Shown here piece by piece: positions 6,240 to 10,270 of a stretch of 10,270 nucleotides of DNA (positions within the stretch are counted from its first letter, which is position 1; the number at the start of each line of letters is the position of its first letter). A model generated the notes under the pieces. The model was not told the DNA's origin. It was given only the letters and a program-made list of their open reading frames with translations, and did no database searches. A program made the position numbers and the translations under genes. The DNA is from XYA12-FULL-58-9 sp001798605 (GTDB taxonomy: Bacteria; Myxococcota; XYA12-FULL-58-9): NCBI GenBank assembly GCA_036736205.1, contig DAINMX010000230.1, forward strand, positions 1 through 10,270. Direction: 5' to 3'.

Positions 6240-8537
6240 ATGAACATGCGAACGGCTGCCTTGGGGATTTTCGCGGTGCTTGCCCTTGTCTCGACTCCCA
6301 CGCAAGCGGCTGCGCCAGTCCTCGTTCCTACGTTCCACAGCCTGAGCATCGAGTGGCGTACGGATCCACCCGCGCAGCCCTCTGAGCGTCCGACGGTCCG
6401 CTACCGTCGTTCAGGTACAACTGAGTGGCACGACGGCGATCCCCTTCTCTTCACCCGAGCTGCTCCCGATGCGGAAAGGTTTCGTGCCCCCGAGTTTCGC
6501 GGAAGTTTGCTCCAGCTGTTCTCCGGTACCACCTACGAGGTTGAGCTCAACCGAAACGGTCAGCAATCCGTGGTCACGGCAGCCACGTGGAACGAGGTCT
6601 TTCCTATCAAGAAGATAGTCGCGGTCGCCTCGAGCACCGAGACACTCGTCATCAACGAGGGAGGGAGCGAGTCGGAGGGCTATGTTCTCTATGTGGGAGA
6701 GCCGGGCGCTACCATCGACGTGCAGGATCTCGAATTGTTTTGCATCTTGGTGCAGGCGTCGCATGTCATCATCCGCGGACTTACCCTGAAAAACCCGTCC
6801 GCGTCGGCAATTGTGCTCGCCGGCCCCGACGCTCCATACGTTCACGACGTGGTCATCGAAGATAACGATATCTCCGGCTGGGGGCGAAAAGAAAGCGACG
6901 ATTACGGCAAGAACGGCGAAGCGGCCATCGCCTGCTACGGCAACGTCGACAACCCTAGAAGTGTCGAGCGTCTCATCGTACAACGAAATGTAATTCACGA
7001 TCCTCGTTACGACACCAACTCATGGTTCGAGCAGCGCACCTACTTGACTTCGGCGGGAGTGCCCAAGTGCCCATCCCCCTACGATGCCGACGGTGAGCTC
7101 ATCACAGGCTGGAGCTGTCATCCCGAGGGCCCGACCGCCATTGGCGTTCGCAACAGCCTCGGCGGAATGGTGGTTCGATACAATCACATCTATGCCTCCA
7201 ACGGCAATCGCTACAATGACGCGATGAGTATGGGGGCCAACTTCTCCTTCGAAGGATTCCCCGGCCCCAACTCCGATATCTACGCCAACGAGATCTCCGA
7301 CTGCTGGGACGATGCCATCGAAGCCGAAGGCGGTGGTCAGAACGTAAGAATCTGGGGAAACCACATCACTCGTTCGTTGGTGGGTATAGGGATCGCCACG
7401 GTTTCCATCGGGCCGGTGTACATATTTCGGAACGTACGGGGGGATGCCCGTGGAGCCGACCACTATCCCGATGGTACGCCAATAGCCGACGACGACAGTC
7501 ATCTGTGGTATGGGGCCTTCGCCAAGACGGCACCACGATACTACCGGCCAAGCACAAACGATCTCCACCAAGAGTATGACTGTTCCGGTGACGTCTGCGC
7601 ACGCGACGGAGATGAAGACGCTGCGGGCCCAATCCGCATCTTCCACAACACTCTGCTTCAGCCCTCTTCCCCCTCTGTGCCCAACGTGCTCATTGGCGGT
7701 AGCCATGCCTTTTCATCGCACCAAGCTGTCCTGCGCAACATTTGGTCCCGGAACAATATTCTCGCGATTCGCAAGCCCGGCTTGGCCCTTTTTTATAGTA
7801 TCGATCCGCCCGCGGACTCCCTGTGGCCTGCGGACGACCGCAACGACATTGACTGTGACCTCACCAATGCTCAGTCGATACCAGAAGCCCCAGCCGGAAA
7901 TCTCTCGGGTCCATTCGAGCAGCACGGCATCAAAAACACACTCCCCCAATATGCTTCAACCAACGGGGCTCTCGAAGCTTATCTCACCGCGGGAACGCCC
8001 GGCCACGATGACGCCGTGGTTTTACCGGGACTCAATGACGACTTCGTCGGGCCGGCCCCTGACATGGGAGCGTTCGAGGTAGGCTCTCCCCCTCTCCAGT
8101 TTGGCAGAGATGCCTACAGGAACGTTTCACCCGTGGCTTCGGCTACCTCGTCCGACGAAGTTGATGCCGACGGCGATGGGAGTGAAGTGGTCGTTCTCGA
8201 CGGTACCGCGTCCAGCGATCCGGATGGCTGGGTCAGGAGCTACGCTTGGTCGGAAGGAAACGTCCCCCTCGGCGCCGGTTCCATCCTTACCGTCGCGCTG
8301 CCGGTCGGTACCCACACGATTACTCTGCACGCCATGGACAACGTGGACGGTGAGAACGAAACCACCCTCACTGTTGCGGTGTCGCCATTGGACAAGTCTG
8401 ATGCCTCAATGATTTCAGGGTGCGGCTGTCATCTCAACACTCCGCTTTCGCAGTCATGGATGTGGCTCCTCATACTCGGGGTCGTTCTGAGACGCCGATA
8501 TCAGATGTTTGCAGTATTCAGAGTGAGGGGAAAATAA
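6240..8537 (+). CDS. Secreted beta-helix protein with PKD domain and MYXO-CTERM-like anchor
   Basis: This 765-residue surface protein has a signal peptide (residues 1 to about 24, ending TQAA). A region resembling fibronectin type III follows (about 28-105, SIEWRT and TTYEVELN). A right-handed parallel beta-helix spans about 160-510, seen as repeated short strands such as HVIIRGLTLKN, VVIEDNDISGW, LIVQRNVIHD, MVVRYNHIY and VRIWGNHITRS. PDMGAFEVG (608-615) is the usual closing motif of such helices. A PKD-like domain (about 630-715) shows SSDPDGWVRSYAW. The C-terminus has GCGC (C728, C730), a hydrophobic segment and RRR (751-753), like the MYXO-CTERM signal that is processed and anchors proteins to the cell surface in Myxococcota. 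Twelve residues follow the arginines, longer than usual. Beta-helix proteins of this type often bind or cleave polysaccharides; I see no proven catalytic site. No clear Shine-Dalgarno precedes the ATG. Confidence 0.88.
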   Translation: MNMRTAALGIFAVLALVSTPTQAAAPVLVPTFHSLSIEWRTDPPAQPSERPTVRYRRSGTTEWHDGDPLLFTRAAPDAERFRAPEFRGSLLQLFSGTTYEVELNRNGQQSVVTAATWNEVFPIKKIVAVASSTETLVINEGGSESEGYVLYVGEPGATIDVQDLELFCILVQASHVIIRGLTLKNPSASAIVLAGPDAPYVHDVVIEDNDISGWGRKESDDYGKNGEAAIACYGNVDNPRSVERLIVQRNVIHDPRYDTNSWFEQRTYLTSAGVPKCPSPYDADGELITGWSCHPEGPTAIGVRNSLGGMVVRYNHIYASNGNRYNDAMSMGANFSFEGFPGPNSDIYANEISDCWDDAIEAEGGGQNVRIWGNHITRSLVGIGIATVSIGPVYIFRNVRGDARGADHYPDGTPIADDDSHLWYGAFAKTAPRYYRPSTNDLHQEYDCSGDVCARDGDEDAAGPIRIFHNTLLQPSSPSVPNVLIGGSHAFSSHQAVLRNIWSRNNILAIRKPGLALFYSIDPPADSLWPADDRNDIDCDLTNAQSIPEAPAGNLSGPFEQHGIKNTLPQYASTNGALEAYLTAGTPGHDDAVVLPGLNDDFVGPAPDMGAFEVGSPPLQFGRDAYRNVSPVASATSSDEVDADGDGSEVVVLDGTASSDPDGWVRSYAWSEGNVPLGAGSILTVALPVGTHTITLHAMDNVDGENETTLTVAVSPLDKSDASMISGCGCHLNTPLSQSWMWLLILGVVLRRRYQMFAVFRVRGK

Positions 8538-8544
8538 CATTGTT

Positions 8545-8568
8545 CACAAATCAGGCCGCTTGTGTTTT
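8545..8568 (+). terminator. Weak stem followed by four T residues
   Basis: CACAA (8545-8549) and TTGTG (8560-8564) form a 5-bp stem with a 10-base loop, followed by TTTT at 8565-8568. It lies in the 54-base gap between the beta-helix gene and the transporter gene. The stem is short and A/T-rich, so termination would be inefficient at best. Confidence 0.2.
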
Positions 8569-8591
8569 GCCTACCGGCGAGGCGTCTCGCG

Positions 8592-9884
8592 ATGAGGAAT
8601 GAACTCGAGAAGGTGTGGAGGTCGGAGGACTACTGGGCGATCTGGTTCTCGGTCGTCATTCTGGGCGCCGCGATCACGGGTCTCATCCACGACGTTCCCC
8701 ATCTGGGCACCTGGGTCTCCGACCCGCTCATCGCACTGCGCACCGACATGGCGGCGCCGCTCGCCGCGCTCGCACTCGGCCTCGGCCTGCTGCTGACGAC
8801 CGGTGTTTCGATCATGGGCGGGGACTGGCGGCGCTTTTTCGCCGGCTACCTCGTGATCTTCCTCTTGTCGATACTCTCCTTCGTCATCTCCGCCCAGCAG
8901 TCGGTCAAGGCCATCGGCCTTGAGTACCCGCTCTGGGCGCTCGCGTTCGGTCTGATCGTCACGAACACGGTGGGCACGCCCAGATGGCTTCTGGCCGGCG
9001 CCAAGTCCGAGATGTTCATCAAGACGGGGCTGGTGCTGCTCGGTGCCGAGATCCTGTTCTCCGAGATGCTGCGCCTCGGCGCCCCGGGCCTCATCGTTGC
9101 GTGGGTGGTGACGCCGATCGTGATTGTCGTGATGTGGTACTTCGGCACCCGATGGCTGCGAATGCCGTCGAAATCATTCGTCATCATCGTCTCCGCGGCG
9201 ACCGCGGTGTGCGGCGTCTCGGCGGCGATCGCGACTGCGGCCGCCTGCCGGGCGAAGAAACAGGAGCTGACCCTCGCGGTCGGCATGTCGATGATCTTCA
9301 CCGTGCTAATGATGGTCTTCATGCCGGTGATCGCGAAGCTCCTAGGTTTGCAGGCGGCAGTCGCCGGAGCATGGTTGGGCGGCACAATCGACTCCACCGG
9401 GGCGGTGGTGGCCGCCGGAGCGCTGCTCGGCGAAGAGGCCGAACGGGTCGCCGCGGTGATCAAGATGATCCAGAACATCTTGATCGGCCTGATCGCCTTC
9501 TTCGTCGCCGTGTTCTGGGTGACCCGAGTCGACCGCGACCCGACGGCCCCGAGGCCGAGCCTGATGGAAGTCTGGTACCGGTTCCCGAAGTTCATCCTTG
9601 GGTTTGTGCTGACTTCCATGGTCTTTAGCTTCGTGGTCGTGCCCGGCGTGGGTGAGGCACAGACCGGCGACATTCTCGACGCGAGCAAGGTCGTGCGCGG
9701 CTGGCTGTTCTGCCTTGCGTTCGTCGCGATCGGACTCGAGTCGAACTTCAAGGATTTAGCAAACCAGCTCGTCGGCGGTAAGCCGATCATCCTCTACATC
9801 GTCGGCCAGAGCTTCAATATCTTGCTGACACTGCTCGTCGCCTGGCTCGTCTTCGGCGGCATCCTGTTCGGTGTCCCCTCGTGA
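8592..9884 (+). CDS. YeiH/PF03601 family putative sulfate exporter
   Basis: This 430-residue inner-membrane protein has roughly ten or eleven hydrophobic segments and the conserved blocks of the YeiH (UPF0324, PF03601) family. These include NTVGTPRWL (125-133), IKTGLVLLGAEILF (143-156), SAATAVCGVSAAIATAAACRA (201-221), GAWLGGTIDSTGAVVAAGALLGEEA (259-283), IKMIQNILIGLIAF (290-303) and FVAIGLESNFKDL (377-389). Family members are annotated as putative sulfate or anion exporters, partly because TauZ lies beside taurine-degradation genes; direct transport evidence is limited. No sulfur-metabolism gene is visible here. At 430 residues it is longer than E. coli YeiH (about 350). The ATG at 8592 is preferred (GAGG about 9 bases upstream); a GTG at 8562 would add ten residues. 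Its third codon positions look more G/C-biased than those of the genes at 4.1-6.2 kb. Its stop overlaps the next gene's GTG. Confidence 0.9.
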   Translation: MRNELEKVWRSEDYWAIWFSVVILGAAITGLIHDVPHLGTWVSDPLIALRTDMAAPLAALALGLGLLLTTGVSIMGGDWRRFFAGYLVIFLLSILSFVISAQQSVKAIGLEYPLWALAFGLIVTNTVGTPRWLLAGAKSEMFIKTGLVLLGAEILFSEMLRLGAPGLIVAWVVTPIVIVVMWYFGTRWLRMPSKSFVIIVSAATAVCGVSAAIATAAACRAKKQELTLAVGMSMIFTVLMMVFMPVIAKLLGLQAAVAGAWLGGTIDSTGAVVAAGALLGEEAERVAAVIKMIQNILIGLIAFFVAVFWVTRVDRDPTAPRPSLMEVWYRFPKFILGFVLTSMVFSFVVVPGVGEAQTGDILDASKVVRGWLFCLAFVAIGLESNFKDLANQLVGGKPIILYIVGQSFNILLTLLVAWLVFGGILFGVPS

Positions 9885-10135
9885 TCTCGCCCGCTATGAG
9901 ATGGCTGCGGCTGGCGGCCAGCTTGGCGGCGGTTGTGCTCGCGGTGGCGTTGATCCACGTCAGCACCAACCACGCAGGCGGTCCGTTCGGCCGCGTCTGG
10001 ACGAACAACGTCGAGCGCGGCATCAACGCGTCCGCCTTGTTCTACACCGAGCTGGGACCTGCCTCGGAGCTGATCGACCAAACCAACGGACACTACGCGG
10101 ATCCAAGTCCGCAGCCGTCCGGACTGGAGCCTTAG
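9881..10135 (+). CDS. Small single-helix membrane or exported protein
   Basis: This 84-residue protein starts with GTG at 9881 inside the transporter stop (GTGA), an arrangement typical of translational coupling. An ATG at 9896 would give 79 residues. One hydrophobic helix (about residues 7-26, RLAASLAAVVLAVALIHV, preceded by arginine) acts as a signal anchor or uncleaved signal. A polar tail follows with NNVERGINASALFYTELGP, and the end is Pro/Gln-rich. I do not recognise a family. Coupling to a transporter of this class suggests an accessory or assembly subunit, but that is inference from position only. The high-GC codon pattern continues from the transporter, supporting a real gene. Confidence 0.62.
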   Translation: MISPAMRWLRLAASLAAVVLAVALIHVSTNHAGGPFGRVWTNNVERGINASALFYTELGPASELIDQTNGHYADPSPQPSGLEP

Positions 10136-10164
10136 CTCGATTCGTGGGGCGTTGGTCGAACGAG
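10136..10164 (+). terminator. Hairpin immediately after the small membrane gene
   Basis: CTCG plus TTCG (10136-10139 and 10141-10144) can pair with CGAA plus CGAG (10157-10164) across a 12-base loop, with one bulged A. It begins directly after the TAG at 10133-10135, where an operon could end. No T-run follows, so it would need Rho or may only stabilise the transcript. The remaining bases to 10270 hold no gene I can support. Confidence 0.25.
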
Positions 10165-10270
10165 GCCGTCAAGGAGGTCCGACGCAGACTGTTTACTGTT
10201 TTGGAGCAGCGCCACGTGAGGCATTGACCCAGAGTCGAGAAGACTCGCCCTGCGGGGGGACGCAATTCAC

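Noticed and set aside
7020..7706. 228-residue minus-strand frame inside the beta-helix gene
   Set aside because: It is a shadow of the plus-strand gene, whose repeats, signal peptide and C-terminal signal are all in frame.
8846..9790. 314-residue minus-strand frame antisense to the transporter
   Set aside because: Long antisense frames are expected opposite high-GC3 genes. Its translation is low-complexity Thr/Ala/Ile/Ser-rich and the plus-strand protein matches a known family.
10136..10227. Possible extra gene after the small membrane protein, suggested by AAGGAGGTC near 10169-10177
   Set aside because: No ATG, GTG or TTG lies at a usable distance, and the open frame ending at 10227 resembles no family I can name.
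1..10270. CRISPR array, complete insertion sequence, tRNA or rRNA
   Set aside because: I saw no regularly spaced direct repeats with unique spacers, no transposase with terminal repeats, and no recognisable RNA gene. This was read by eye, so a covariance-model scan would be needed to exclude small RNAs.

Overview
The window looks like chromosomal accessory DNA from a high-GC Gram-negative bacterium. The best clue to the host is the end of the large secreted protein at 6240-8537: a Gly-Cys-Gly-Cys motif, one hydrophobic segment and an Arg-Arg-Arg cluster. That is the pattern of the MYXO-CTERM sorting signal, so Myxococcota or a related delta-proteobacterial lineage is favoured. Two lipoproteins and a protein with a classical signal peptide fit a diderm. 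This assignment is an inference; no rRNA, tRNA or phylogenetic marker is present.

Layout: (1) 1-369 has no gene I can support, only nested inverted repeats. (2) 370-1073, minus strand, is a type II toxin-antitoxin pair with a Phd/YefM-like antitoxin and a PIN-domain (VapC-type) toxin whose start overlaps the antitoxin stop. (3) 1065-1235 holds two ~52 bp copies of one control element, each carrying four ATGGCC-like hexamers about 10 bp apart. One copy covers the antitoxin start and the other lies just past the helicase stop. (4) 1242-3992, minus strand, is a 916-residue SF1 (UPF1/DNA2-like) helicase with a nuclease-like C-terminal domain. (5) From 4141 everything reads on the plus strand: a lipoprotein, a periplasmic protein made of one domain twice, a second lipoprotein, and a beta-helix/PKD/MYXO-CTERM surface protein. 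(6) 8592-9884 is a YeiH/PF03601 family membrane transporter, coupled to a small one-helix membrane protein (9881-10135). The last 135 bases hold no gene I recognise.

Functional reading: the minus-strand half (helicase plus toxin-antitoxin) resembles a small genome-defence or stability module. The plus-strand half is a run of exported proteins, mostly of unknown function, that probably act at the cell envelope. The transporter at the right end has visibly more G/C-biased third codon positions than the secreted-protein genes, so it may have a different history. No CRISPR array, complete insertion sequence, tRNA or rRNA was seen.
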